Source: Sarcocystis neurona | Lineage: Eukaryota > Apicomplexa > Conoidasida > Eucoccidiorida > Sarcocystidae | Direction of reading: 5' to 3' | Length of the DNA: 64,000 bases | Assembly (NCBI GenBank): GCA_000727475.1 | Contig: KL647292.1 | Location: 1,639,186 to 1,703,185, forward strand | In this document: positions 21,501-33,227 of the stretch, piece after piece | Position numbering within the stretch: the stretch's first letter is position 1 | Layout: each line of letters begins with the position of its first letter | Program-made: the position numbers and the translations under genes | The notes under the pieces: model-generated | Database searches by the model: none | What the model was told of the DNA's origin: nothing | Seen by the model: the letters and a program-made list of their open reading frames with translations, nothing else

Positions 21501-24251
21501 ATGTCGTTTCGTAGAGCTCCCTTGCTCCCTTGGTCTTCCCGCAGTTGCGGAGGCAGCGGAGGAATGACTGCGAGCCGCAGAGTCTTTCTTCCTTCGCGCT
21601 CCTCTCCACCGTCCTTTCTTTGTTCTTTCTCATTTGTTCCATCCTCATTGTCTCTTTCGCCTACCTCTTCCTCTCCCTCTTCTTCTCCTTTCTCTTCGTC
21701 TTCTTCTGCTTCGCTCTTCTGCGCAGCTTATGATTCTGCGCGGCGTAGCTGCAGCTGCGTCACTTTTCCTGATGCGCCGTGGATCTGCTGCACCCCTTCT
21801 CGTGCACCAAGTCCCGCATGCTGCTGCTGCGGCTGTTCAACATGCGGCCAGAGCATGAGGTGGAGGAGCAGCGGCAGCAACAGCAGGAGCTGCGGCAGCC
21901 GTAATAGCAGTAACAACAACAGCGGCTATACTTGCAACAACACGCGCAGATGCTGGAGCGCCAGGAGGAAAAGTGTAAGTGACGGTGGGAGAGGGAGTGG
22001 AGGAGGCCTGGCGTTTTCAGCCACAAACAGAGAAAGTGAGAGGCACAGCAGGGCTTCCTCTTTATTATTATTAAGACGGATGTCCCATGCTTGTCCTTCT
22101 CTTCAGAAGCAAGAGGCAGTAACTTCTGCCGGCATTACATGTGCTACTTCTCTGTTTAGAGATTCTGCTGCTGCAGCGTCTGCGTTTTTTCTTTTGCCTG
22201 GACGTGGTGCTGAACTTGCGTTTGCCTCTGCTGCTGAACTCCGTCGTCCCGCTGGCGTAGCAACAGCGCACCGAAGCAAGAGACGCAGCAGCTGTCAGCG
22301 AGAGCAAAGCAATGCCCAAGCAGCTAGAGCAGCAGCTGCGACAGCAGACGTAGGTGCGGTACCAGCAGGAAGTGCACCAGAAGAAGAGAAGGCAGCAGCA
22401 ACCGCAGGTGAAGCAGGCGCAGCAGGAGAAGTGGGTTTACCAGAAGGAGCGGCTGCAACAGCGGCAGCAGCGCAGGTGGTCGTTGCAGCGGGAGAAAGAG
22501 CTGGAGTACGACCAGCAGGTGCAGCAGCAGTAGGATCAGCCGCAGCAGCAACAGAGAGGGAAAAGAAGAAGGAGAGAAGTCAGAGGTGGAAGACGGGACC
22601 GGTCAAAAGAGAAACACCAGCGAAGATACTCAGAGTGAGAGAAGCAGCAGACAATGGTGTTTGTGGTCGTGTCGTAGACAACGAGAGAGAGGAGACGAGA
22701 CGAGGAGGTGAAACTACTGAAAGAAAAGAAAAGCGGGCAGCGGAAAACCAGCCAGCAATAAGTCTTCGCCGACAGCAGGCGGCAAGGACTGCTGTCTGCT
22801 GGACACCACGAGCAGCCGCGGCAGCAGCCACCACTGCATCACTGCTTCCTGGACAAGGGGTTCCTGCTGCTTCTGCGTCTTCTTCATTTTCTTCTTCTCC
22901 CCCGCGTTCTGTCAAAGCAGCAAATTCGCGCCCTCTTGTCGCGCATTTTGACAAAGTCCCCTCTCCCCTGCAGGCAAGTGGGCAGGTGATCGCAGCACCT
23001 GTTGTTGCTGCTTGTGCTGCCGCTGCTGCGCCAGCCGCGCGTTGTGCACCGGCTCTGTGGGGTGCTGTCCCTCTTTTTGACGGTCCTGCTGCAGCCTCTG
23101 CTGCTCCTGCTCCCGCGGCTGCGGTTCCTTTCCCTGTTGCTTCTGCACCGCAGGGTGTCGCTGCAGCGCACGTCGTCGGTCCCCTTACTCGAGAAGCAGT
23201 CCCTGCCTCCTTTTCTCCCTCACCGGTTGCTGTTGCTGCTGACGAGAGAGTGTCTCCTGCTGTTGACGCGCCTGCGAGTACAGCTGCGCGGGGTATCGAC
23301 TGCCTGAGACGATATCCTGCTACTGCGGCTGCATCACCTTTTCGTGCAAGCAGTGACTTTACCGCAGAGGGCGCCTTTGTGTTTCTTCCTGCTGTTGAGG
23401 GCCACTGGAGAGAGTTTCTGTCTTCTTTCTCTTCCTTTTCTTCTCTCTCTTCTTCTCATCCTCCCGTGCAACGAGCGGCTGCTGCAGCGCTGCCCTCGTC
23501 TGCTGCTGCGGCTGCAGCTCCTAGAGGCGAAGGCGTCGCAGCTGCCGCGCAGTTTGCCGTTGCTGCCTCTTCCTCTCTTCGTACCACCAACGCAGCTGCT
23601 GGTGCTGCGACGCCGGCCGCTGCGGCGACTACTATTGTGGCGACTGCCGCTGCTGCTATTGCAACTGCGACCCCTGCCATTGCTGCTGCTGCTACTGGGC
23701 CTCCACATGTCGCCCCTGCAGCCTCTCCGCCGGTGACGGCCGGTCTCTGCAACCCTGCTGCTGCTGCTGCTGCTCAAGCTGCCCCTGCACGCCGTGCGTC
23801 GTTTTACGCTGCCCCTTTTTCTCCTGCTCTTTGCGGAAAGATTCCTGCAACTTCTCCAGCTACTGTGTTGCCTGCTGCCGTCGGTGCTGCTGTCTTCTCA
23901 TCCCTACCCTGCTCCTCGTGTCCGTCTCCTTTCCCTTCTGCCGTTCTCACACAGCCGAGTGGCGGTGTCGTCGCTGCCCCACCTGCTGCTTGTGCCAGTC
24001 TTTCTACTAACACCTCTTCGATTTCTCCCGCCGCCGCTGCTTTCTGTCTTCCTGCATTTCCTTCATCACCCGCCCCTGCTGCTGTAGCTGCAGCTCGAGG
24101 TTCGATCGATGGGGCTTCTTCACGTCCTTTTACAAGCGCTAAGGGACCATCTTGTTCTCCTTCGTCCTCTTCTCTTCCCTCCTCGTTTTGCACATTCTTT
24201 GCTGCTTCCTGTTCCTCTGCTTTCTCTGCGTTCCGGCCATTCCCTTCCGCT
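21501..24251 (+). other. open low-complexity frame upstream of BCAT core
   Basis: A continuous frame of 917 codons joins the BCAT core. It begins [16 protein letters not shown] and runs through CAG-sense Ala tracts (about 22280-22560), an Arg/Glu/Lys-rich part (22560-22760), and GCT-sense Ala tracts (about 22980-24080). Some parts look less repetitive (for example [15 protein letters not shown] and [15 protein letters not shown]). AGC repeats are stop-free in most frames, so openness is weak evidence. It may be a giant N-terminal extension, untranslated leader, or intron plus a separate upstream exon. Confidence 0.5.
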
Positions 24252-27200
24252 ATGCCGCGATGTTCTTTTTGTGCGCACGGTGCTGCTGGTCCCTTTCTTC
24301 GGCGTGGATCTCCTCTGCGTCGGTCATCTTGTGGCGGGTCGTCTCCCGCGCTCTTTTCTGCACCGTCATCCTGTGCTTCTCCTCGTTCCCCGCCCTACCT
24401 TTCTTCTACTTTTTCTTCTTGTCGTACCCTTTTCTCTACTTCTTTCCTCAGTCGTTTCTCTCCGCATTTTCCCTCCTCTTTCCTCCCGTGTGCATCCGTT
24501 TCTTCTGCGTCGTCGGCCAGCATTTCGTCTCCTTCGTCGGACCGCGCGTCCGGGTCTCCGTTGCGCGCGTCACCGGCGACCGAGTCCAGGGGCTCCGAGC
24601 GGGGGTCGCTGTCTCCGCTGCGAGCGGAGGAGTTGCAGGTGCAGCCGAAACTTCTGTCTCTGCTGTCTGCGACGCCTGATCCAGCGCGTTTGGGTTTCGG
24701 CCAATTCTATACCGACCACATGATCGAAGTTGACTGGGACGACGTGTACGGGTGGTATTCGCCGGTGCTGAGGCCGCTCGCTCCAGTGTCTGTACACCCC
24801 GGGGTCAGCGCACTGCACTACGCAATTTCGGCCTTTGAGGGCCTGAAGGCGTTCCGCGCCGCAGACGACCGTCTGCTCCTCTTCAGACCCCACGACCATG
24901 CGCGACGTCTCGTCTCTTCATGCACACGTGTCACTCTCCCTTCGTTTTCTGCAGACGCTCTTGTCAAACTCTGCAAACAACTCGTGCGCATCGACAGCCG
25001 CTTCGTCTTCCCGGCAAAAGGACTTTCTTTGTATCTCAGACCGATCGTCTTCTCCACTTACGTGAGAAAAGAATCCAACAAGGCGACGCGGGAAACTCGA
25101 GACGGAGGAGACGGGGCCCTGCACATGAGACAGACACGCCTACGAACACACGGAACACGCGTACTTCATCTTCGTCACAAGGAAGAGATCTACACATGTT
25201 AACACACATCCACACCGAGGAAGCAAAGCCCTCAGTATATAGATACGTATGCATATATCTGTGTATGTAGATAGATATTAACGTAGGCAGACGCCTAGGT
25301 GAATAATGAGGTACAAGGGATCGAAGATCTACAAAGCGCAGCACACATGCAGGAGCATATGTGTGTCTACATCTATATAAGCATGTCTGACGACAAACAC
25401 AGAGATACACATGTATTCGTATACATACGTGCGTGGAGATGCATGACCTTTCTAGGAACCACGTATTGCGCTGCACACATATACGTATGGACATACGTAT
25501 TTATGTACACGTATGTATGTGTCTCCATTTGTATGTATGTGTGTGTATATATACGTATATGTAGAGGATTGGTTGGTGGCAAAGGTAGGGGGTTTTGGCT
25601 GTGAGGAAAGCAAAGTTGAGTATGTAGCCTTCCCCGCCTTTTGTTGGGGTAGAAAGAAATTTGAAGTTTATGTTGGTTGCCGTGCACCATGCCGTGCATG
25701 CCCGGCGCCTTGACTTCCCAGTGGGCCTCACTGCGGCCTTGGTGAGTGCCCTGCTGCTGTTGCTGCTGCGACTGTTTCTTCCTCTTCGTCTTCTTCTGCT
25801 TCTTTCTACTCTTGTTTCCTTTCTGCGTGGGCTGCGCCTGCTGCTGCCGTCCTCCGTCCCGTCACTTCGTTGCTGCTGCTGTTTCTTTTGAGGACGCTAT
25901 GCGCTCTTATTTTCTTTTTCCTTGCTGTGCCTGCTGCAGCCAACGCTCGGCGTCCATCCCCCGCGCATGGCCAAGATGTTAATTATTGCGTGCCCGACGA
26001 GTGGCTATTTCTGTAGGTTGCTGCAAAATTTGGTCTTTCTTACAGCTTTTCTCGAAGGGCCACACCTTCCACATCTCATCAAAGTTCAAAGTGCCACCCT
26101 CATCTGTCTGTCTGTTCCGTGCAACTTACCGGCTCCGACGCGAACCGCACGCGCCTCTCTCTCTCTGTCTCTCTTTCATTTGTTAGAGCGCAACAGACCT
26201 GCAGTCATCTTCTCCTCCCTTGCTGTACTGGTCAACAAACATCTGCATGCCTGTCTATGCCTCTCACTCCGATATATATATATATATTCTCATGAAGACT
26301 TATATGTATATATTGTTGCAGAGGTGTGCCTTTGGCGTGTATACGTGTATATTTGGTTGCCTCAGGTCATTCGTAGAGACAGACACACATATGGAGGACG
26401 TATGCGTGTACCGCTCTCTCTTGTAATTCTCTGTGGCTACTGCTTCAGGTGCTTACCTATATACAACGGCACTTCCCTCTGCCGCTTGTCTAGAAAATTA
26501 CAGCTTGGAATACTCATACATGCGTATATACATACACATATACACGTCTGTCTCTACTTAGGATATGTCTATATATGTATACGTGTGTGTATGAAAGGAC
26601 CTGCTACACTGGCTACAGATACAAATATATGTGTGTGTACACATATGTACATATACACGTGTATCTCTGTGTGGTTACTCCTGTAGTGGGCTTGTCTTTA
26701 TATCAGCCTTCTTGTTTCTGTCTGTCTCTCTGCATGCAGTTACTCCTCTATTTTCTGCACGTATGTCTGTGGGGTGCTCTGGGCTCTCCTGTGTCTACGT
26801 GTGTGTGTATAGAAGCACTCGTGTAGGACTGTACGTACAGCGGCGGACGCGGCTTTTTCGTAACCACCGCCTACTGCTTCTGGAGAGTAAAAAACTTTGT
26901 TCCTCTATTCGAGTGTGTCTGTGGCTGTGTCGTTGCACACGGGCGGAAGTGCTGGCGCAGCGCCATTTCAGCTTCGAGCGAAGAAAAAGGCGAAGCCCGG
27001 CTGCCTCTGCCTTCGTGTGTGCAGAGTCGTCTCCCGACGCAGGCAGCACACGTACACGTCGACGAAGTCAACTGATTGCTCCTCGACGCTTCCTGAGCCC
27101 ACAGAAGTTCAAACACACATGTACAAATATTCACCAAAATGGACACTCTGTCAACAAATATCTGCGTCTTCTTCCATATAAATTCCTCCGCATTTATATG

Positions 27201-28861
27201 TGTGTGCGTCTATACCACGACTACTACCAGACGTGACCTCTACGTATATATACTATATAGGTGTGTCCTGGAATTTCTTTCTATATATACATATACATGT
27301 ATATATGTATGCATATATGCATATATATGTATGTCCTGGAGCTTCTTCGTCTACATACGTATACATGTATATATTCATATATGTATGTATATATATGCAT
27401 ATATAGCCCACACCTTATGTAGGCTGTTGTGTGTGCCTAAGCGCGTCCATGAGTATCTACAGGTGTATAGATACTTAGTAGATTTTTGATGTAGGAGAAC
27501 ATTCCTTGCACCAAAGGGACTTCTTAATTTCTCTGCATCGCACAAAGAAAGAGGGAGAAGCCTACGTCACTGCGCGCCTTGTCTTCCCGGTGTTCTAGGG
27601 ACGTGAAAACACACATGGGGAACCACCTTTTTTCTATCTGTGGCTACCAGAATGTCTGTTTCCCACCACCTGCATGCAAAAATTCATCCGCGTCCGCCAC
27701 CGATATATACGTATATATGTCTATATATCTGTATCTCCCTGTTCTCCTTTTATCTCCTTCTCTCTCTGTATATAGTAATTCATCCACGCTTATCAATATA
27801 TATATATATATATATGTGTCTCTCCGCTCTCCTTCTGTTTCTCTTTGTACTATACAAGGTTCATCCACGTGCGCCAACGTACATATATATATATATATAT
27901 CTGTATCTCTCTGCTCTCCTTCTCTCTCTCTATGCATACACGAGTATGTATAATACTCATCCACGTCCACGGGTATATATATATATACATTTATATCTCT
28001 GCTCTCCTTCTGTCTCCAAAATATTCATCCACAGCCACGGATATATATATATATATGTCTGCTCTCCTTGTGTTTTTCTTCCTCTATGTATACGTATGTG
28101 TGAAGAAGCCACAGCGCCGTCTGCTGACACACGTTTGTTTACATATATGTATATACGTATATGTATACGTAGAAGACGCGTCTGTGCGGTGCAGGAAACG
28201 GAAGGCGGCCTCTCTACAAATCCAGTTTTTGCCGGTTTTCAAAGACACGCAAGCCGAGTTCTACTTCTGCAGAAGAACTGTAGTTCTGACTTTTGTGTGG
28301 TGGACGTTTTTTTGCCCGCTATCACGACGTCTCTACGTGTAAATATGGACAAACACGCGTACGTGGGCACCACGGTCCACACATACGTAGATACCACGCG
28401 CTGGTAGGTGTAGACGTGAAAATCGATATGTCAAAGTTATATACGCAACGGCACACGGGTGTATATATCCATGTGTTATGTACCGGCACACGGATCTATA
28501 GATGTATATATCGTTACGTTAGAAAAGAATCCACTCCTCTTCTTTTTTTGTAGAGGGAGCCCATCTGTGGAAGTCTGGGGCGAATACATCCCTGCTGACT
28601 CTACCCGGGTTCTTCGAAAGTGAAGTTCTCCACATGTCTTTTTGTGAGAGAGTGTGTCTTTCCGAGTAGGCACGTCTTTGTGTAGACAACAAATATATTT
28701 GTTTATAACAGAAGACGCGCATGTGTCTGTATATGGACATACTTGTTAGCGCAAACGGAAAAGTGCGTGTCTTTATTCAAATATTCATGTGTATCAGTGA
28801 TAGGATGCACACACATATCTACCTATATGTATATGTATATATACGTATATGTACGTCTGCC

Positions 28862-28910
<49 letters not shown>

Positions 28911-29825
28911 TACTACTATAGTATATCGTCGTAGTATATATATATATATATATATATNNNNNNNNNNNNNNNNNNNNNNNNNNNNNNNNNNNNNNNNNNN
29001 NNNNNNNNNNNNNNNNNNNNNNNNNNNNNNNNNNNNNNNNNNNNNNNNNNNNNNNNNNNNNNNNNNNNNNNNNNNNNNNNNNNNNNNNNNNNNNNNNNNN
29101 NNNNNNNNNNNNNNNNNNNNNNNNNNNNNNNNNNNNNNNNNNNNNNNNNNNNNNNNNNNNNNNNNNNNNNNNNNNNNNNNNNNNNNNNNNNNNNNNNNNN
29201 NNNNNNNNNNNNNNNNNNNNNNNNNNNNNNNNNNNNNNNNNNNNNNNNNNNNNNNNNNNNNNNNNNNNNNNNNNNNNNNNNNNNNNNNNNNNNNNNNNNN
29301 NNNNNNNNNNNNNNNNNNNNNNNNNNNNNNNNNNNNNNNNNNNNNNNNNNNNNNNNNNNNNNNNNNNNNNNNNNNNNNNNNNNNNNNNNNNNNNNNNNNN
29401 NNNNNNNNNNNNNNNNNNNNNNNNNNNNNNNNNNNNNNNNNNNNNNNNNNNNNNNNNNNNNNNNNNNNNNNNNNNNNNNNNNNNNNNNNNNNNNNNNNNN
29501 NNNNNNNNNNNNNNNNNNNNNNNNNNNNNNNNNNNNNNNNNNNNNNNNNNNNNNNNNNNNNNNNNNNNNNNNNNNNNNNNNNNNNNNNNNNNNNNNNNNN
29601 NNNNNNNNNNNNNNNNNNNNNNNNNNNNNNNNNNNNNNNNNNNNNNNNNNNNNNNNNNNNNNNNNNNNNNNNNNNNNNNNNNNNNNNNNNNNNNNNNNNN
29701 NNNNNNNNNNNNNNNNNNNNNNNNNNNNNNNNNNNNNNNNNNNNNNNNNNNNNNNNNNNNNNNNNNNNNNNNNNNNNNNNNNNNNNNNNNNNNNNNNNNN
29801 NNNNNNNNNNNNNNNNNNNNNNNNN

Positions 29826-29870
<45 letters not shown>

Positions 29871-32800
29871 ACGTACATGTATATGCCTAGGTATATATAT
29901 ATATATATGTATATATTCATTTGGAAATATATACATCTTTGCACCTGAAGAGAAAATTATTTGGTGTGTGTATTCGCAGCTGTTTTGGCGCATTTTCGTC
30001 TTCTCTTTTTCTTGTTTTGCTGTTTTGCTGCCCCGCGTTCAGTGTTCGCTTTCCTTCTTCGTGTTGCTGTTTCCATCTTTGCCGTATTTTTCAGCAAACG
30101 CAGGAGAAGGAACCCACTTGTATGTGGAGCAGGAATACAGGCGATCATGGCCAGGAAGCGCGGGAAGTCACAAGGTAGCGGCAAATTACGCCCCATCTAT
30201 TCTCCCATGTAAAGTTCGCATGCAACAAGGTTTTCAGCAGCTGCTGTGGACTGCGCCCGCTGCTGTGCCGCCTCCTCCTCTTCCTGCTCCTCCTGCTGCT
30301 CCTCCTTCTCTTCAGGGAGAGGAGAGAGCAGCAGCAGCGGCGGCTGTAGAGAGAGGAGCAGCAAAGCAGGCAGCAGAGAAAAGCGAGGGGAGCGAGGTTG
30401 TTGAAGAAAGGGCGGCAATAACGGATGCAGCGGGGAGCCCAAGGTCCACGACGGCAGCAGCAGGGAACGGGAGAGCAGCAGGGGAAGGCCAGCTGCTGGC
30501 AGCAAGAAGCGAAGCCGCCGCAAGAACAGAGGCAGCTGGAGAAGCGACCCAGCGAGAAGGCGGAAGACGAAAAGCAGGCGAAAAAGAAGAAGAAGTTGGT
30601 GGCAATCGTCGAAGGACAGCAGAGTGCCCAGGAGCAAGAACAAGCAGGAAAGAGAGAGAAACTGCGGGCGGCACAGCAGCAGCAGTTGCTTCAAGAGCAG
30701 CAAGGGCAGCGGCGGTGCAGCAGGAAGAAGAGGCAGCAGGAGCGGGCGAAAGAGAAGGAGAACGCGGTGGTGAACTGGTGGCAACTGCCGGAGAGGAAAA
30801 TGATTTGCTGTGGTGCGAAGGCGGTGCCATGAGCATTTTTATCTTGTGGAAGAATGAAAAAGGCGAAGAAGAGCTTGCGACGCCTGCGCTGGAGCGCGAC
30901 CTTATTTTGCCGGGCATCATGCGGGACACCGTGCTGCACATAGCCCGGGGCTACCCGAACATCACAGGTGAGGGAGCGAAGCCGTGAAGTAAAGGAAGAA
31001 GAAAAAGGAGAAGAAGAGAGGCGGAAGTTTCACCAGGGAAGAAGAAGAAGGAAAGGGCCAACTGTTGGGGATGAACAAGAAACGGAAAAGAGACGGGGTT
31101 CACAGCACAAGACGTACATCTCTCTGCTGCTCAAATGGTGGCTCTCCACGCGCAGAGACATGTAGATTTTTTCTGGTGCGAGGTTATATACATATACGTA
31201 TACATACGTTCATACGTGCACTTGCACAAAGAGGGGGAGATATATATATATGGAGGACGCATGGACATCGGGAGCAAGAGAGAGAACTGTGTACACACGT
31301 TTCTAGAGGGAGGGCTAGAAAAGAAAAAAGGGCAATCTACTAATGTATACACAGAGAAGGAGGCGGAGAAAGACATAGACATATATAAATAGAGAGAGAA
31401 ACGTATACAAATACACGCATTCATAAGAGCGAGATAGAGTGAGAGGAAGGTTTGCATATATATATATACGTGAGAGAGAGAGAGAAAGAGGGAAAAAAGA
31501 ACACATATATGAATATATATATATATATATATACGTGGATATATTGTAAAAGGAAAAGGGGATATGTTCACAGCGCGAGTCTTTCACGTTGCTCTCTCTC
31601 TCAGCCATGTGTCATCTGTACAAGTACGTATGTATATGTATGCGTGGAGGGATAATAAGAGGCCCTGGTGCACACGTGTGTTCATGTGTGGATGTGTGAT
31701 ATATGTGGATAACGTTGAGAAGAATAAATACCTGCAAGGAGCATATGTAAATACGTCTGCGTCGTAGAATAGTTGTAAAACTGCCAGACGAAGAGAGCCA
31801 GAGAAATAAGATCAACAGGGCAGCAAGTGAGATACCGATAGTCACCTGCAGGGGCAAACTGTTTTGAGAGACGAAGGCTGCTCCCTCGTCTCTTGTGAGC
31901 GCTTGCGACTACTATCAGAAACAAAGCAACGAAGACTTGCGTAGACCAGTCCTGGAAGTCCTCTGCGTCTCTACCTCTACATATATATATATATATACAT
32001 ATAGATAGATAGATAGATAAACACCTCGTGTTTATCTACATCTGTCTCTCTCTACCGTTTGTACGCGTACATAGAGATAGATACACGTATACACTTTTCT
32101 CAACGCTTTCTCTTTATGTAGATATTTATACATCTGTCTACGTGTGTGTATATACAATCTCTGTATATTTCTTACATCTCACATTGTGGGACGGCCTGTT
32201 GTCAAAAGGTGTACACGTAGGTTCACCTGAATATATGCACGTATACATATATATAAACAGCTGTCTCTACAACTTCGACCGTATGCAAAACAACCCACCT
32301 GGACACATGTAGCCAACGAAGATATATATATATGTATATACATGTTGTACATGTGTATACATTTGTGTATATGGAGAGAGAGGAGAGAGAGATGATACGT
32401 CTCAAAATATATAACTCTTCACACATTCGTCCACACAAATCTAAGTGTTCATAAACCTCCCATGAACACATATGTATATATATATATACATGTATGTATA
32501 GGTGAATCTACTTGTATGTGTACATGTCTGTCTGAAGAAATTTCAGATCCGTTTGCACACAGAGACATCTACACGAACGCGCATGCAAAATCTTCAACAC
32601 AACTACTCGGATATCTACGCCAACACATATGTACGTTCTAAAGAGCTATAGAAATATCTACCTATTTACATATGTATATATATGTACATGTGAACGCATT
32701 CGTATGCACGCCAGCACACATATTCATTCTAGAGAGCTATATATCTACATGTACACACGTATAGATGAACATGGAGGCACGCAGGTGAATCCTTCTTTTC

Positions 32801-33227
32801 GATATCCATATATACATGTGTTTGTATATATACGAGATATATCTGTCTCCGTCTCTCTCCCTCTCTGTCAGTATATGAAGTACATACGTATTTTGTAAGT
32901 ACCTGTGTGTTAGTTCATACACCTAAGTGGGAGTGTGGAGAGGTGGAGAAAGTCGTCTTTTGTGTGTCTCCTTGTGTTGCAGTGACTGAGCGTCGCATTT
33001 TGATGAGACGCGACTTTTTGCGCGCGTACGAAGAGGGACGCGTCCGGGAGATTTTTTGTACGGGGACTGGGGCAGTCGTGATCCCCGTTGCGGTTCTGCA
33101 TTTCGAAGGCAGAAATTTTAACTGCATGCCTTCAGACAGATCTGCGTCGCTTGCGCGGCGGCTCCTACATGATGTCTACAAAATTCAGTACGGAGAAGTT
33201 CCCCACCACTTCGTCGAAGAATGCTAG
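21501..33227 (+). CDS. BCAT: branched-chain amino-acid aminotransferase, longest model
   Basis: This gene encodes a class IV PLP aminotransferase that interconverts Leu, Ile and Val with their 2-oxo acids, using 2-oxoglutarate/glutamate. In coccidia this feeds the mitochondrial branched-chain keto-acid route. The four exons end at 25061, 26012, 30967 and the stop 33225-33227; all introns are GT-AG and phases are 0, 1 and 1. Visible motifs in order are [79 protein letters not shown] (Lys codon 30172-30174 is the PLP Schiff-base lysine), [25 protein letters not shown], and [16 protein letters not shown] with QYGEVPHHF at the end. The frame is open upstream to ATG 21501 (1,583 aa), but an in-frame ATG at 24252 gives 666 aa with a Ser/Arg-rich, mitochondrial-like leader and is equally plausible. 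The enzyme core is certain; the start is not. Confidence 0.9.
24252..25061 (+). CDS. BCAT: BCAT exon 1 (short start)
   Basis: From ATG 24252 the frame reads [20 protein letters not shown], a Ser-, Arg- and Cys-rich leader of about 130 residues without acidic runs, consistent with a mitochondrial presequence. The conserved fold begins near 24640 ([13 protein letters not shown]) and reaches [11 protein letters not shown] at the donor TTAC/GTGAGA (25061/25062). The frame upstream of 24252 is open but consists mainly of Ala and Ser runs encoded by AGC repeats. Confidence 0.85.
25062..25939 (+). other. BCAT intron 1
   Basis: It begins GTGAGAAAAGAATCC with a purine-rich start, has TATGTA-type microsatellite in the middle (25230-25560), and ends in a CTG/TTC-rich pyrimidine tract (25745-25939) before CAG. 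No other gene is seen inside it. Confidence 0.85.
25940..26012 (+). CDS. BCAT: BCAT exon 2
   Basis: A 73-base exon preceded by a CTG/pyrimidine-rich tract and CTGCTGCAG, followed by GTAGGT. It encodes [19 protein letters not shown] then TSGYF, matching the P-SLGVKKP ... SPVGPYF block of eukaryotic BCATs. It ends in phase 1; its last T combines with CA of exon 3 to make the Ser of GYFS. Confidence 0.92.
27660..28075. repeat. pyrimidine/TA minisatellite, five to six copies
   Basis: A 55-100 base unit: TTCATCCACGTCCACGG or variant, a TATATA array, then TCTCTGCTCTCCTTCTGTCTC. Copies centre near 27690, 27790, 27870, 27970 and 28030. It lies in BCAT intron 2. Confidence 0.9.
28869..28957. repeat. 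TA array at gap edge
   Basis: TA dinucleotides, interrupted by a short ACTATAGTATATCGTCGTAG segment, running into the N run; a similar array follows the gap (29826-29866). Confidence 0.95.
28958..29825. other. assembly gap (868 N)
   Basis: Run of N bounded on both sides by long TA dinucleotide arrays, inside BCAT intron 2. Confidence 0.99.
30095..30967 (+). CDS. BCAT: BCAT exon 3 with long insertion
   Basis: The acceptor is GTATTTTTCAG (30094) and the donor ACAG/GTGAGG (30967/30968). The exon carries the PLP lysine block ([13 protein letters not shown]), [10 protein letters not shown], then about 189 codons of Pro/Ala followed by Ala/Glu/Lys/Gln-rich sequence (30250-30816), and resumes with [11 protein letters not shown] and [19 protein letters not shown]. 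Other BCATs have about ten residues where the insertion sits. No splice pair with matching phase was found to remove it, although a polypyrimidine stretch ending CTTCTCTTCAG at about 30318 resembles an acceptor. Confidence 0.9.
30250..30816 (+). repeat. in-frame AGC/purine-rich insertion in BCAT
   Basis: The first 60 bases are pyrimidine-rich (Pro/Leu/Ala codons); the rest is CAG/GAA-rich sense sequence encoding Ala, Glu, Lys, Arg and Gln runs. Length is 567 bases, a multiple of three, and no frame disruption is present. Confidence 0.7.
30968..32982 (+). other. BCAT intron 3
   Basis: Starts with a purine-rich (GAA/GGA) stretch of about 100 bases, then GAGA and TA microsatellites (31210-31560, 31970-32510, 32640-32880), and a short pyrimidine-rich end. 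No coding exon seen. Confidence 0.8.
32983..33227 (+). CDS. BCAT: BCAT exon 4, C terminus and stop
   Basis: The acceptor is CTTGTGTTGCAG (32982). The exon completes Val (G plus TG) and encodes [52 protein letters not shown] and [17 protein letters not shown], ending VEEC and TAG at 33225-33227. This matches the C-terminal BCAT block (EGRVREMFGSGTA ... IQYG), including the Gly-Thr-Gly turn that binds the PLP phosphate. Confidence 0.95.

Larger units (their letters stand above)
26013..30094 (+). other. BCAT intron 2, interrupted by assembly gap
   Basis: A 4.1-kb intron as assembled. It holds TA microsatellites, a pyrimidine minisatellite (27660-28075), short non-repetitive patches (26820-27080, 28180-28400) without a recognisable exon, and a run of N. 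The BCAT reading is continuous across it, so no exon needs to be in the gap. Confidence 0.8.

Noticed and set aside
28180..28410. Possible extra exon in BCAT intron 2
   Set aside because: BCAT sequence is complete and in phase without it; no homology seen.
28794..29993. Frames spanning the N run
   Set aside because: Counted across unknown bases; the flanks are TA arrays.
29827..30094. 5' part of the frame that contains BCAT exon 3, starting at ATG 29827
   Set aside because: TA repeat and intron sequence; the phase-matched acceptor at 30094 marks the real exon start.
30250..30318. Splice acceptor at CTTCTCTTCAG inside BCAT exon 3
   Set aside because: No good GT donor lies between the conserved QQLLW and this point in a matching phase; kept only as a caution.
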